Shown here piece after piece: positions 17,685-27,079 of a stretch of 64,000 nt of DNA. This DNA comes from Chitinophaga oryzae. Its GTDB lineage: Bacteria; Bacteroidota; Bacteroidia; Chitinophagales; Chitinophagaceae. Position numbers and translations under genes: made by a program. Every line of letters starts with the position of its first letter. Positions within the stretch are counted from its first letter, which is position 1. Location of the stretch: positions 2,604,001 through 2,668,000 of the forward strand of contig NZ_CP051204.2 of NCBI RefSeq assembly GCF_012516375.2. Direction: 5' to 3'. The notes beneath the pieces are model-generated. The model was not told where the DNA came from. It ran no database searches and saw only the letters and a program-made list of their open reading frames with translations.

Positions 17685-18224
17685 TTAGCTCTGTTTAAAG
17701 ATCTTTCTGTAGTCTTCAAAGCTCTGGATAATGATCTTTTCAGCTTTTTCCTTGTTCTGGAACTCTTCCACGATCACTGATTTCTTTTCCAGTCTTTTGT
17801 ACTCTTCGAAAAAGTGTCTCATTTCGTCGATAAAATGAGGGGGCAGTTCGGAGATATCGTTGATGTGGTTTACGCTCATATCATTGGCTGCCACCGCGAT
17901 GATTTTGTCATCCGCTTCGCCGCCGTCAACCATCTGCATCACACCGATCACTTTCGCTTCGATGATACACATAGGTACGCACTCCACCTGAGACAGCACC
18001 AGGATGTCCAGCGGATCATGGTCGTCGCAATAAGACTGTGGAATGAAACCGTAGTTGGCAGGATAATATACAGAGGAATATAAAACGCGGTCCAGTTTCA
18101 GCAGGCCGCTCTCTTTGTCCAGTTCATATTTGGCACGGCATCCCTTTGGAATCTCGATAATGGCATTTACAATGTGTGGCACCTCTGATCCGGGACTCAC
18201 ACTGTGCCAGGGATTTGTCATCAT
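17685..18224 (-). CDS. ppa: Inorganic pyrophosphatase (family I)
   Basis: A 179-residue soluble enzyme that hydrolyses pyrophosphate to phosphate and pulls biosynthetic reactions forward. The family I metal-site signature [11 protein letters not shown] is present, together with KYELDKESG and [10 protein letters not shown] near the N terminus. Two adjacent ATG codons (18224 and 18221) are equally possible starts. Upstream, a TAAATTTG box on this strand at 18382-18389 would give a leader of about 150 nt containing an inverted repeat near 18280-18310. Confidence 0.95.
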   Translation of the reverse strand: MMTNPWHSVSPGSEVPHIVNAIIEIPKGCRAKYELDKESGLLKLDRVLYSSVYYPANYGFIPQSYCDDHDPLDILVLSQVECVPMCIIEAKVIGVMQMVDGGEADDKIIAVAANDMSVNHINDISELPPHFIDEMRHFFEEYKRLEKKSVIVEEFQNKEKAEKIIIQSFEDYRKIFKQS

Positions 18225-18459
18225 AATAATCTACTTTTCTGCTTTTAAGGTTTATTGTTCAATATTGTATTAGTGTTAGAAAAGTGAATGCCTTATTCAC
18301 TTCACTTTTCATGAAGATATGGTCAGCGGTTTCCGTTGTTGGCCTTTGGAAATCAATCACCCCTGCCCATTCTTGCATCGGCAAATTTAAGGCAACTGAT
18401 GATCAATAGCTAAAAATTATCCCTTTACTGCACAAAAAAGCGCAGTGAAGCGGCAAAAA
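18225..18459 (-). other. Leader region upstream of ppa
   Basis: No gene is seen. It holds an imperfect hairpin made of AAAAGTGAATGCC and its complement near 18277-18311, and a TAAATTTG -7 box on the minus strand (18382-18389) without a good -33 element. It also lies 3' of the DUF4878 gene, for which no T-run terminator was found. Confidence 0.35.
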
Positions 18460-18939
18460 TCATTTAACTGCAGGAACTGCCACGCCGCCGGCAGTAGTGT
18501 CCGGCGTTAGTACAGTAGTGGAGTCCAGGCCCTGGCTGGCCGGCGGAATATAGTTAGGTATGATACTTTCAAATGTCAGTGAAATCTTCCATTGACCGCC
18601 TTCTTTCACCAGTTGCAACACCTCCTGCTGGTTGGCGGAAGAGTTCTGGATGGTCACGGAAGCTTTGTTGTCGTTTTCTTCCACCGCGACAACCTTTATT
18701 TGGGCTTTACGGATCTTATCCCGTTCCGCATCGCTGCGGCGCCCGTCAAAAATAGAGTAAATCTGTATTACCTGCTGAGACTCTTTGGTGGCATAGTCCC
18801 TTGCCTGGTCGAAGTTCGAATCCTGTATAGCGTGCATAAATGCCAGCGCTACCTCTTGAGGGGTGGCCCGTTTCTTACAGCTGCTCAGCAGCAGCATTCC
18901 CATCACTGCCAGTGTCAGAATTCGACGATAATTGGTCAT
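18460..18939 (-). CDS. DUF4878-like small lipoprotein
   Basis: A 159-residue protein with a lipoprotein signal (MLLLSSCKKR, cysteine near residue 21). The mature part begins ATPQEVALAFMHAIQDSNFD and continues with a cone-shaped NTF2-like pattern typical of DUF4878 proteins, ending in a disordered Thr/Val/Pro tail. Function is unknown; relatives are often fused to or found near envelope proteins. A good promoter lies about 20 nt upstream. Confidence 0.7.
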   Translation of the reverse strand: MTNYRRILTLAVMGMLLLSSCKKRATPQEVALAFMHAIQDSNFDQARDYATKESQQVIQIYSIFDGRRSDAERDKIRKAQIKVVAVEENDNKASVTIQNSSANQQEVLQLVKEGGQWKISLTFESIIPNYIPPASQGLDSTTVLTPDTTAGGVAVPAVK

Positions 18940-18964
18940 GCGGTCGATAATTATTATATCACAA

Positions 18965-18996
18965 CAAAAATAGGGTTAAACATTCAAATCTGCAAA
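18965..18996 (-). promoter_or_regulatory. Promoter of the DUF4878 lipoprotein gene
   Basis: On the minus strand, TTTG (18996-18993) is followed after 20 nt by TATTTTTG (18972-18965), a full match to TAnnTTTG. Transcription would start near 18958, about 18 nt before the ATG. Confidence 0.6.
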
Positions 18997-19103
18997 GTAC
19001 TATCACCGCAATGCTGTATCACAGGCTTCCGGACTGAATTATCCCCTTGAAAAAACAGGTAACTTACTGCAAAGACCGTTAAAAAAGCGTTAATATTAAA
19101 ATA

Positions 19104-19177
19104 TTTTTTGATTTTCGATTTAGGGATTTGATGATTTTGTGTTCAAATCAAAAAATCCCTAAATCAAAAAATCGTAA
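19104..19177. repeat. GATTTTG-type intergenic palindrome, family B copy 4
   Basis: Left arm 19104-19139 and right arm 19144-19177 share the complementary core GATTTAGGGATTT with flanking GATTTTG words; a few mismatches interrupt the stem. It follows phoH and precedes the DUF4878 gene on the minus strand, so it probably ends the phoH transcript. Confidence 0.7.
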
Positions 19178-19182
19178 ATTTT

Positions 19183-20142
19183 TTAATCTCTTTCTTTATC
19201 CGCATCATATGCCCGGATAATGGCTTTCACCAGGCGGTGACGCACCACATCCTCTTCATCCAGCTCCACAGAGCCAATGCCGTCGATATTACGCAGGATG
19301 CGGTTGGCTTTTTCAAGGCCCGACTTCTGGTTTTTCGGCAGGTCGATCTGTGTAAGGTCGCCGGTGATGATGGCTTTGGCAGAAGCGCCAATACGGGTCA
19401 GGAACATTTTGAGCTGCAGGTCAGTGGCGTTCTGCGCTTCGTCGAGGATAATAAAGGAATTATCCAGCGTACGTCCGCGCATATAAGCCAGCGGCGCTAT
19501 TTCTATGATGCGGTTGGTCATATAATAACTTAGCTTCTCCGCAGGGATCATATCATCCAGCGCATCGTACAATGGCCGCAGATAGGGATCGATCTTCTCT
19601 TTCAGATCGCCGGGAAGGAAGCCCAGGCTTTCACCTGCCTCCACCGCCGGACGGGTGAGGATGATTTTCTTCACAGCTTTGTTTTTTAATGCACGTACCG
19701 CCAATGCTACCGCCGTATAGGTTTTACCCGTACCCGCCGGACCGATCGCAAATACAATGTCATTTTTGTCCGCCAGCGCTACCATCTTTTTTTGGTTGGC
19801 AGTACGGGCCCGTACCGTACGGGCGTTCGGACCAAATACCAGTACCTCGTTGGGATTACGGTCGCTGAAATGATCTACCGCCGTTCCCTCTTCATCCCCA
19901 AGAATCTGCTCAAAGTAATTCTCTGTCAGATTACCATTACGTTCGAGATATTTTACGATTTGACTGATTTTTTCCTCCGCAGTGGCCACTTCTTCCGGTG
20001 CCCCACTCAATTTTAACTGGGTACCCCTGGACAGGATCTTCAACAGCGGGAATTTTTTCTTCAGCAAATCCAGTTTTCCGTTGTTAACGCCGAAAAACTC
20101 AATGGGATTAATACTATCTAAATTAATGATGGATTCAGTCAA
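19183..20142 (-). CDS. phoH: PhoH-family ATPase
   Basis: A 319-residue protein with an N-terminal KH-like segment and a C-terminal P-loop domain: Walker A GPAGTGKTYTAVALAV at about 135-150 and Walker B FIILDEAQNAT. PhoH proteins are RNA-associated ATPases or helicases of uncertain exact role in RNA metabolism. The start is TTG at 20142 (TTG ACT GAA TCC), because a TAA lies five codons upstream and no ATG fits. It is upstream of the DUF4878 gene and downstream of purE on the same strand. Confidence 0.92.
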   Translation of the reverse strand: MTESIINLDSINPIEFFGVNNGKLDLLKKKFPLLKILSRGTQLKLSGAPEEVATAEEKISQIVKYLERNGNLTENYFEQILGDEEGTAVDHFSDRNPNEVLVFGPNARTVRARTANQKKMVALADKNDIVFAIGPAGTGKTYTAVALAVRALKNKAVKKIILTRPAVEAGESLGFLPGDLKEKIDPYLRPLYDALDDMIPAEKLSYYMTNRIIEIAPLAYMRGRTLDNSFIILDEAQNATDLQLKMFLTRIGASAKAIITGDLTQIDLPKNQKSGLEKANRILRNIDGIGSVELDEEDVVRHRLVKAIIRAYDADKERD

Positions 20143-20237
20143 TGATTCAATGATTTAAAGTCCAGGAAAATTCTGAATTCTCACTCCGAATATATGAATT
20201 TAACCACAACCTGGAGAGCAGTATTGTTAAGCAATCA

Positions 20238-20693
20238 CTAAATTCTGTAGCCATTCTGTTTGAAGGCTTCCACTTTGGCGGCAATCGCGTCGTTGGTCAG
20301 TGCAAACATACGCGCTGCCAGCACCGCAGCATTACGCGCACCTGCTTTGCCTACGGCCAAAGTGCCTACCGGTACGCCTGACGGCATCTGAACAATGGAA
20401 TACAGTGCATCAATGCCTCCGGGCAAACCCCCTTCCAAAGGTACCCCCAATACGGGTAAAGAAGTGAACGCAGATACTACGCCGGGTAAATGAGCCGCCA
20501 TACCAGCTGCCGCAATCACCACGCCAAAACCTTTCTCCTTCGCAGTTATACACAACTCACGTACCTGCTCAGGGTGACGGTGCGCAGATGCTACAACCAT
20601 TTCCCCTTCAATGCCAAAGTATTGAAGATATTTTTGTGATTCTTCCATTATTGGTTTGTCACTCTCGGATCCCATGATAATCAGAACCTTCAT
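20238..20693 (-). CDS. purE: N5-carboxyaminoimidazole ribonucleotide mutase
   Basis: A 151-residue enzyme of de novo purine synthesis that moves the carboxyl group of N5-CAIR to give CAIR. The class I start VLIIMGSESDKPIM and the conserved SAHRHPE loop, with the catalytic histidine, are visible, as is the core GMAAHLPGV. No purK lies beside it in this window. Confidence 0.95.
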   Translation of the reverse strand: MKVLIIMGSESDKPIMEESQKYLQYFGIEGEMVVASAHRHPEQVRELCITAKEKGFGVVIAAAGMAAHLPGVVSAFTSLPVLGVPLEGGLPGGIDALYSIVQMPSGVPVGTLAVGKAGARNAAVLAARMFALTNDAIAAKVEAFKQNGYRI

Positions 20694-20979
20694 TAATTGA
20701 TGTTTTATTTTTATTTGAAAATTTGTTTATTTGTGGCCCTGCTCTACCGGGAAATGAACGCGAAGATATTGATCAATCAACAAAATCAGAAAACTGAAAA
20801 TCCACAATGGGTGGATAATTCCCTGGAGAACAAACACTACCGAAAGATAAATCGGTTTAAAAAAGGAAAAATAAAGCCGGAAATCGTACCTTTTACTACT
20901 GTAATGGCGCTTTTTTGTCATATAATGCCTATTTTGAGCTTATTAAATACACAACGATCTTAGAATCCCGCTAGTAATA

Positions 20980-23628
20980 ATGAAGGATGTTATGCTGGAA
21001 CAGCATTACCGGCATCTGCAGCATCTGGAGGCTGCCATCAATGCCTGCGCATTGTCTGTGAATCTGGATGCCGCTGAATGCATTACTACCCTGAACCCGC
21101 GAATGGCCAACGCCCTACAGCAACCGCCGGAACTCGTCTCCGGACGCTACTTCAGGGAACTACTCCTGCCCGCCGACGAAGCACAGTGGGCCCGCATCTG
21201 GCAACAGCTGCGGACCGGCCAGTCCATACAGGAACAAATCTGTTTTCTGCTGCACGGAAATACCCAGCTGTGGCTGGAATCAGCTATCCATCCGGTCATG
21301 GACAACGACGGTCACCTCACCGAATGCCTCCTCATCGGCATCGATATCACCGACCGTAAACTGCCCGAACTCCGGCTCATGGAAGATGAACAATATTTCC
21401 GCCAGATACTCGAAAACCTCCCTATCGGCCTGCAACAGTTCACACCCGAAGGCATCAGCGTGGAAATGAACAGTCGCCAGCGACAGATATGGGGCGCCCA
21501 GCACGCCTTCCTCGGCAATACGGAATATAAATGGCTGCAAGACCCGTTCTACCGGCTCAACGGCCTCGCCCGCATGTTCGAAGAAGCCCGCGATACCGGC
21601 AAAACACTGAAACGGGAAATACTGCTTAACTACGCGGAAAAAAACTACGGCAACGTCACCCGCCTTTTCCCGCTGTACTATGAAGCCACCATCTTCCCCG
21701 TGACAGACCGCCACAGCAGAATGGCCAACTACTTCCTGATCCTCGACGATATCACCGAAAAGAAAGTGGCGGAAATAAGCCTCCAGAAAAGCGAAAGACT
21801 GCTCGACAATATCATCGAAAACCTGCCCATCGGCTACATCCAGTTTGATAACTTCGGCTTTATCCGCCGCATCAATCAAACACAACGTTTCTTCTTCAAC
21901 TCCCCGCATCCCGCTGCCCGCCGGAATTTCAACGTGATGAACGATGAACTGGCCACCCGCTTCGAACTGGACAAACTGTTCCTCCGGGCACTCGAAGAAG
22001 GCAACCCGCTGCGCGTGGAAAAGAAAATAGACTTCAGCCAGGATGAACGCTGGACCACCGTCGGCCGCGAAGTATACCTCGACCTCACCATCTTTCCCGT
22101 TATTGAACCGGTGGACAAAGAGATGATCGTAGTAGCCCTCGTGAACGATATCACCGATAAAAAAATGCAGGAACTGGAAAATGTCAAAAACCAGGAATTC
22201 CTCCTGCAAACAGGAGATATCGGGAAAATCGGCGGATGGGAGATGGACCTCGAAACAGAAAGGGTCCGCTGGTCTTACCAGTCCTATAAAATACATGACT
22301 GTGAACCGGATACGCCCATCAATTACGAAATAGCCATGCGCTTTTTCTCCCCGGAATCAAAACCCGTGCTGGAAGGACTGGTCAAACAATGCATTGAGAA
22401 CGGTAAAACATTCGATGCACAGCTGACACTGATCTCCGCCAAACAACAAACCAAAAGAGTGCGTTGTATTGGCCAGCCGGGATATGTCAACGGCAAACGG
22501 ACGCGCATCTTCGGCGTGGTACAGGATGTGACGGAACAATCGGCCATCGAGGAAGCGCTTACCCGCAACACGGAACTGATGCGCCTCTTCTTCGATACGG
22601 TGGACATGGGCTATGCAGCCATGGAAAAAGACGGCAAACTCAATTTTCTCAACCAGAAAGCGGAGAAAATGATCGGCCAGAAAGTGGAAATGGGCAGCAA
22701 TATTTTCGAAGTGTTCCCCCGGCTGTCAGGTACCGTTTTCTATGCCAGGCTGCAGGAGTGCATACAGCAGCGGCAGTCACAGTCTTTCGGTATCTATTTC
22801 TCCAAACCGGACAAATGGTACGACTTCCTGCTCACACCCATGCAGGACGGCGGTATCTCGGTCTTCATGCGCGACATCACGGAAAGCCGTAAAATGCAGA
22901 AGGAGCTGCGCAAAGCAAATGACCAGCTGTCTAACCTGAACAAAAACCTGGTCAACCAGAACAAACAGCTGGAAGATTTCGCCCACATCACTTCCCACAA
23001 CCTGCGGGCGCCCATCGCCAACCTGCGCGCGCTGATGCAGATGCATAACGAGGCGTCGTCCCAGCAGGAGCGGGAACTGTACCTGGGCATGCTGCATGAG
23101 GTGATCAAAAAGATAGATGAAACCCTCAACGATCTCGTGGAAGTGGTACAGATACGGAAAGACGTGAATGTGGAAAAAGAAAAGCTGCTCTTTGCCGAAC
23201 GGGTACAAAAGGTGAAGGATATCCTGCTGGTAGATATAGAAACCAGTAATATCAAAATTACCTATGATTTTGAACAGGCGCCGCAAATAGAGTATCCGCG
23301 GGTATATCTCGACAGTATCCTCCAGAATTTTATCACCAATGCGATCCGCTACCGTTCACCGGAAAGGGAGCCGGAACTGCATTTACAGACATGGCGAGAA
23401 AACGACAACATTGTACTTACGGTGCAGGACAACGGCATCGGTATTGATATGGAACGCTTCGGTAACAAGCTGTTCGGTTTCCGGAAAACATTTCACCGTA
23501 ACAAAGATGCGAAAGGTATCGGGTTGTTTATCACCAAAACTCAGGTGGAAGCAATGGGTGGAAGTATCAGGGCTGAAAGCAGGCCGGGGCAGGGTACCAA
23601 ATTTATTATTACATTTAGGCCGGAATAA
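20980..23628 (+). CDS. Soluble multi-PAS sensor histidine kinase
   Basis: An 882-residue kinase without signal peptide or membrane helices, so it senses inside the cell. Five PAS-like units can be placed at about 10-130, 140-270, 275-395, 400-515 (PAS_3-like, GWEMDLETERVRWS) and 520-635; several end in a typical PAC stretch such as DITDRK or DITEKKVAE. The HisKA helix has DFAHITSHNLRAPIANL with the phospho-acceptor histidine, and the ATPase domain has N and G boxes (NFITNAIRYR, DNGIGID, GKGIGLF is read here as AKGIGLFITK). A receiver-only regulator follows 8 nt later and is the likely partner. Confidence 0.9.
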   Translation: MKDVMLEQHYRHLQHLEAAINACALSVNLDAAECITTLNPRMANALQQPPELVSGRYFRELLLPADEAQWARIWQQLRTGQSIQEQICFLLHGNTQLWLESAIHPVMDNDGHLTECLLIGIDITDRKLPELRLMEDEQYFRQILENLPIGLQQFTPEGISVEMNSRQRQIWGAQHAFLGNTEYKWLQDPFYRLNGLARMFEEARDTGKTLKREILLNYAEKNYGNVTRLFPLYYEATIFPVTDRHSRMANYFLILDDITEKKVAEISLQKSERLLDNIIENLPIGYIQFDNFGFIRRINQTQRFFFNSPHPAARRNFNVMNDELATRFELDKLFLRALEEGNPLRVEKKIDFSQDERWTTVGREVYLDLTIFPVIEPVDKEMIVVALVNDITDKKMQELENVKNQEFLLQTGDIGKIGGWEMDLETERVRWSYQSYKIHDCEPDTPINYEIAMRFFSPESKPVLEGLVKQCIENGKTFDAQLTLISAKQQTKRVRCIGQPGYVNGKRTRIFGVVQDVTEQSAIEEALTRNTELMRLFFDTVDMGYAAMEKDGKLNFLNQKAEKMIGQKVEMGSNIFEVFPRLSGTVFYARLQECIQQRQSQSFGIYFSKPDKWYDFLLTPMQDGGISVFMRDITESRKMQKELRKANDQLSNLNKNLVNQNKQLEDFAHITSHNLRAPIANLRALMQMHNEASSQQERELYLGMLHEVIKKIDETLNDLVEVVQIRKDVNVEKEKLLFAERVQKVKDILLVDIETSNIKITYDFEQAPQIEYPRVYLDSILQNFITNAIRYRSPEREPELHLQTWRENDNIVLTVQDNGIGIDMERFGNKLFGFRKTFHRNKDAKGIGLFITKTQVEAMGGSIRAESRPGQGTKFIITFRPE

Positions 23629-23636
23629 TCCCTTTT

Positions 23637-24026
23637 ATGAAGCTGATCAATATGATTTTTATAGTTGACGACGACCCAATTCACCAGCAAATTGCTAAAA
23701 TCATGATAGAACGGCAGGGGATATGCACCAATATTAGGGTGTTCTCAGATGCGCAGGATGTATTGGACCATATCCGGCAGCATGCAGACAAGGTGGACGA
23801 ACTGCCCGACCTTATTCTGCTGGACCTCAATATGCCGATTATGGATGGCTGGGAGTTTTTGGATGAATACAGCGTCTTTCACGACCAGCTGCCCAAGCAG
23901 ATCCGCATCTTCGTGCTGACTTCTTCTATCGATGAGAAAGACAAAGAGCGTGTCCGTCACTACCCGGTGGTAAATGGCTATCTTACCAAACCCCTGTCCA
24001 AAGAGATCATAGAGAACCTCGCTTAA
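23637..24026 (+). CDS. Single-domain response regulator (CheY-like)
   Basis: A 129-residue receiver domain with no output domain. The acidic pair is in FIVDDDP, the phospho-acceptor Asp in LILLDLNMPIMDGWEF, the conserved Thr/Ser in VLTSS and the Lys in YLTKPLS. It probably relays phosphate from the preceding kinase to a downstream protein, or acts by protein contact. Its last 20 nt overlap the end of the convergent rpe gene. Confidence 0.9.
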   Translation: MKLINMIFIVDDDPIHQQIAKIMIERQGICTNIRVFSDAQDVLDHIRQHADKVDELPDLILLDLNMPIMDGWEFLDEYSVFHDQLPKQIRIFVLTSSIDEKDKERVRHYPVVNGYLTKPLSKEIIENLA

Positions 24027-24654
24027 GAGCGGCAATTGTTTTCTCGGGATCTGCTGAAGCAAAGATGGAGCTGCCTGCCACCAGCACATTCGCGCCTGCC
24101 TGCACCAGCTGGCCGGCATTTTCTGCACTGATACCGCCATCTACTTCTATCAGGGCGCTCGCCTGGTTGTCTTTGATCAGCTGACGCACCTGTCTTATTT
24201 TCTGGTAAGTTTGTTCTATGAAGGTCTGTCCGCCAAACCCCGGGTTGACGCTCATTACCAGTACCACATCGATATCACGGATCACGTTTTCCAGCACTAC
24301 CACCGGGGTATGCGGATTGAGCGCTACGCCGGCTTTCATGCCCAGGCTTTTAATTTGCTGAATGTTGCGGTGCAGGTGCACACACGCTTCTGCATGTACG
24401 GTGAGGATATCGGCGCCGGCTTTTTTAAAGTCTGCTGCATATTTCTCCGGTTCCTCTATCATCAGGTGTACGTCACAGGGTTTACGGGCCAGCTTTTTGA
24501 TCTGCGCGATCACCGGCAGGCCATAGCTGATATTGGGCACAAAACGGCCGTCCATCACATCCAGGTGAAACCAGTCAGCTTCGCTGCGGTTTACCATTTC
24601 CACTTCTTTCCCCAGTTCAAGGAAATTGGCCGCCAGTAAGGACGGCGCTATCAT
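24007..24654 (-). CDS. rpe: Ribulose-phosphate 3-epimerase
   Basis: A 215-residue TIM-barrel enzyme that interconverts ribulose 5-phosphate and xylulose 5-phosphate in the pentose phosphate pathway. The start MIAPSLLAANF, the metal-site regions HLDVMDGRFVPN and DVHLMIEEP, and the phosphate-binding end VDGGISAENAGQL are all present. I chose the ATG at 24654; extension to a TTG at 24672 would add six residues. Its 3' end overlaps the response regulator gene by 20 nt on the opposite strand. Confidence 0.95.
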   Translation of the reverse strand: MIAPSLLAANFLELGKEVEMVNRSEADWFHLDVMDGRFVPNISYGLPVIAQIKKLARKPCDVHLMIEEPEKYAADFKKAGADILTVHAEACVHLHRNIQQIKSLGMKAGVALNPHTPVVVLENVIRDIDVVLVMSVNPGFGGQTFIEQTYQKIRQVRQLIKDNQASALIEVDGGISAENAGQLVQAGANVLVAGSSIFASADPEKTIAALKRGSL

Positions 24655-24733
24655 TACAGGAGCGTTTTCCAATAGTAATCAGTTTTATGTATTAAAAGTA
24701 AGCAATGCGGTTGATATAAACACGGGCAGCGCT

Positions 24734-25741
24734 TTAGCGGCTCAACCGTTGCATGGCTTCCTTTGCTTCTTTATAGTCTTTTCTGAAAGAGGCGGCTTTG
24801 GCGTAGTCGGCTATCGCCTCTTTTTTATTGCCCAGCTGTTCCTGCGCCCTGCCGCGCTGGAAATAGGCCAGTGCATCGGTGGGAGCGGCTTTGGCGGCAA
24901 GATTGTAGAAGTTGTACGCCTCCTGCCACTGGCGCCGGCTGCTGTGGATGTTGCCCAGCGCCATATAGGCCGGCTCAAACCCGGGATCGGCCACGATGCA
25001 CTTCCGGTAGGTGTTCATGGCGGCGTTAATATCGCCCAGTTCTTCCTGTACCTGTCCCGCGTCATAGAGAGGCGCGGCGTTGAGCGAGTCCTGGTGCCAT
25101 GCGGCCGTATAATAGCGGACGGCTTCCGGTGCTTTGCGGGCGCGCAGCAGGTCGGCCAGTTCCATGACGGCTTCGTATTCAGCGTGCGGACCGGCAGCGG
25201 CAACGGCCGTTTTCAGATGTTCAATGGCTGCGGCGGTATCCAGTCGGTCTTCCGCCATGCGCGCCTTCAGGTAAAATGCTTTATCACGTCCGTCGGCGGT
25301 GGCGGCCAGCACATTGGCGAGGCTGTCTGCCTGTGCGGTATGTTTGTTCTCCAGCATGGCGGTGGCCAGTTTGTACTGCAGGTACGTATAGGTGGGAGCG
25401 TTAGCCAGCGCTTTGCTGAAATAAAGCTCCGCTTCGTTGTAACGGCTGTCTACCAGCGCGGCTTCACCGGCGCCGGCCCAATAGTCGGGGTTGGCCGGCT
25501 TCAGGCTGGCGGCTTTTTCAAAATCCTGCTGCGCGAGGCGGGGATTGGTATTGAAGAGCAACAGCGCCCGGCGATAGTACAGCGCGTCCTGGTCCGGATA
25601 CTGCTGGATAGAGTCTGTGACCGGCCGTATGATATCGCTGTACAGCGCGGAATCAGCGCCGTTCTGCCGGCCGGGCTTTTTATGGTCATTGTTGCAGGCC
25701 ACGACACCTGCCATGGCCACCAGGATAGGTAAATATTTCAT
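24734..25741 (-). CDS. TPR-repeat lipoprotein
   Basis: A 335-residue lipoprotein (lipobox VVAC, cysteine near residue 16) followed by about seven tetratricopeptide repeats, seen in helical pairs such as YNEAELYFSKALANAPTY, WQEAYNFYNLAAKAAPTD and KKEAIADYAKAASF. TPR scaffolds bind proteins; here the partner is unknown. It lies 24 nt downstream of thrC on the same strand and may be transcribed with the thr operon, although no functional link is known. Confidence 0.82.
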   Translation of the reverse strand: MKYLPILVAMAGVVACNNDHKKPGRQNGADSALYSDIIRPVTDSIQQYPDQDALYYRRALLLFNTNPRLAQQDFEKAASLKPANPDYWAGAGEAALVDSRYNEAELYFSKALANAPTYTYLQYKLATAMLENKHTAQADSLANVLAATADGRDKAFYLKARMAEDRLDTAAAIEHLKTAVAAAGPHAEYEAVMELADLLRARKAPEAVRYYTAAWHQDSLNAAPLYDAGQVQEELGDINAAMNTYRKCIVADPGFEPAYMALGNIHSSRRQWQEAYNFYNLAAKAAPTDALAYFQRGRAQEQLGNKKEAIADYAKAASFRKDYKEAKEAMQRLSR

Positions 25742-25764
25742 ACGCCGCCAAAACTAAGCAATCC

Positions 25765-27060
25765 TTATCGCATTAACCAGTTTTTGAACGCATCATAATC
25801 TGCCGGCAGCAGCGTAGCGTCTTTTTCTTTACCGTAGAGCGACATGACGCGGGGCGGCGTGTGAATGGCATCGCGTACGCTTTTGGGGGCGGTGTCTTCA
25901 AACTTCACGGGGTGGGCGGTTTCCAGGAATACGCCGGTCAGATCGGGCGCTTCGGCGAGGAACTGCTGCAGTCCGAGATAGCCTACCGCTCCGTGCGGGT
26001 CCAGCATATAGTGATGTTCTTTCCATACCTGTTCCATCGTGCGCGCGGTGTCCTTGTCCGTATAGGCGTAGGCGGTAAATTTCTCTTTCAGTGCCGGCAG
26101 GCTGTTGCCGAATAACTGTAACACCCGTACGAAGTTGCTGGGGTCGGCCACGTCCATGGCGTTGGACAGGGTAGGCACCGCTTTGCCCGGTTCGTATTTG
26201 CCGTTTTGCATGAAGCGAGGCACGGTGTCGTTGACATTGGTGGCGGCCACAAAATGTGCTACGGGCAAGCCAATGGCAGCAGCCATCATACCGGCGCAGA
26301 TGTTGCCGAAATTGCCGCTGGGCACGGCAAACACCAGCTTTGGATGAGCGGCCTTCATCTGTTTGTAGGCGAGGAAATAATAAAACATCTGCGGCAGCCA
26401 GCGGGCCACGTTGATGGAATTGGCGGAGGTAAGCTGCCGGCGTGATTGTATCTCGGCGTCGAGGAAGGCGCTTTTTACCATACGCTGACAGTCGTCGAAC
26501 GTGCCCTGTACCTCCAGCGCGCGGATATTGCCGCCGAGGGTGGTCAGCTGTTTTTCCTGTAAGGTGCTCACCTTTTGGGAAGGGTAGAGAATCACGACGT
26601 CTACGCCGGGAACGTTATAAAAGCCGCTGGCCACGGCGCCGCCGGTATCGCCGGAGGTGGCCACCAGCACGGTTACCGGCCGGTCGCTGTTGCGCCGGAA
26701 ATAACCGAGGCATCCGGCCATGAAACGGGCGCCCACGTCTTTAAAGGCGAGGGTGGGGCCGTGGAAGAGCTCCAGCGCATAGGTGTGACCGGTGACTTTC
26801 TGTATCGGAAAAGGGAAATGCAGCGTATCGTTTACGATCTTTTGCAAAGCGGCTGCCGGGATCTCATCACCGATAAAGGGACGGATCACCTCATAGCCGA
26901 TCTCCTGGTCTGAATAGTTGTGCAGGTGTGCGATAAAATCAGGGTCGAGGGACGGGATCTGCTCCGGGAAGTACAGGCCCCTGTCCGGCGCGATACCTTG
27001 TATGACGGCGGTTTCAAAAGATGTTTTATGCTGTGGATCTTGTAAACTGTAGTACTGCAT
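25765..27060 (-). CDS. thrC: Threonine synthase
   Basis: A 431-residue PLP enzyme that converts O-phosphohomoserine to threonine. The PLP lysine lies in HGPTLAFKDVGARF, and the phosphate loop is in VATSGDTGGAVASG. I use the ATG at 27060 (MQYYSLQDPQH), the family's normal start; the longer frame upstream overlaps thrB. It follows thrB by 19 nt and is the third gene of a thrABC operon. Confidence 0.95.
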   Translation of the reverse strand: MQYYSLQDPQHKTSFETAVIQGIAPDRGLYFPEQIPSLDPDFIAHLHNYSDQEIGYEVIRPFIGDEIPAAALQKIVNDTLHFPFPIQKVTGHTYALELFHGPTLAFKDVGARFMAGCLGYFRRNSDRPVTVLVATSGDTGGAVASGFYNVPGVDVVILYPSQKVSTLQEKQLTTLGGNIRALEVQGTFDDCQRMVKSAFLDAEIQSRRQLTSANSINVARWLPQMFYYFLAYKQMKAAHPKLVFAVPSGNFGNICAGMMAAAIGLPVAHFVAATNVNDTVPRFMQNGKYEPGKAVPTLSNAMDVADPSNFVRVLQLFGNSLPALKEKFTAYAYTDKDTARTMEQVWKEHHYMLDPHGAVGYLGLQQFLAEAPDLTGVFLETAHPVKFEDTAPKSVRDAIHTPPRVMSLYGKEKDATLLPADYDAFKNWLMR

Positions 27061-27079
27061 GCGGATGGATTGGTAAAAA

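Noticed and set aside
18805..18835. GTTCGAATCC, as in a tRNA T-loop
   Set aside because: It lies inside the DUF4878 coding sequence and no acceptor or anticodon stem surrounds it.
20697..20963. 88-codon plus-strand ORF between purE and the kinase gene
   Set aside because: AT-rich, no domain, lies entirely in the divergent promoter region; composition resembles non-coding sequence.
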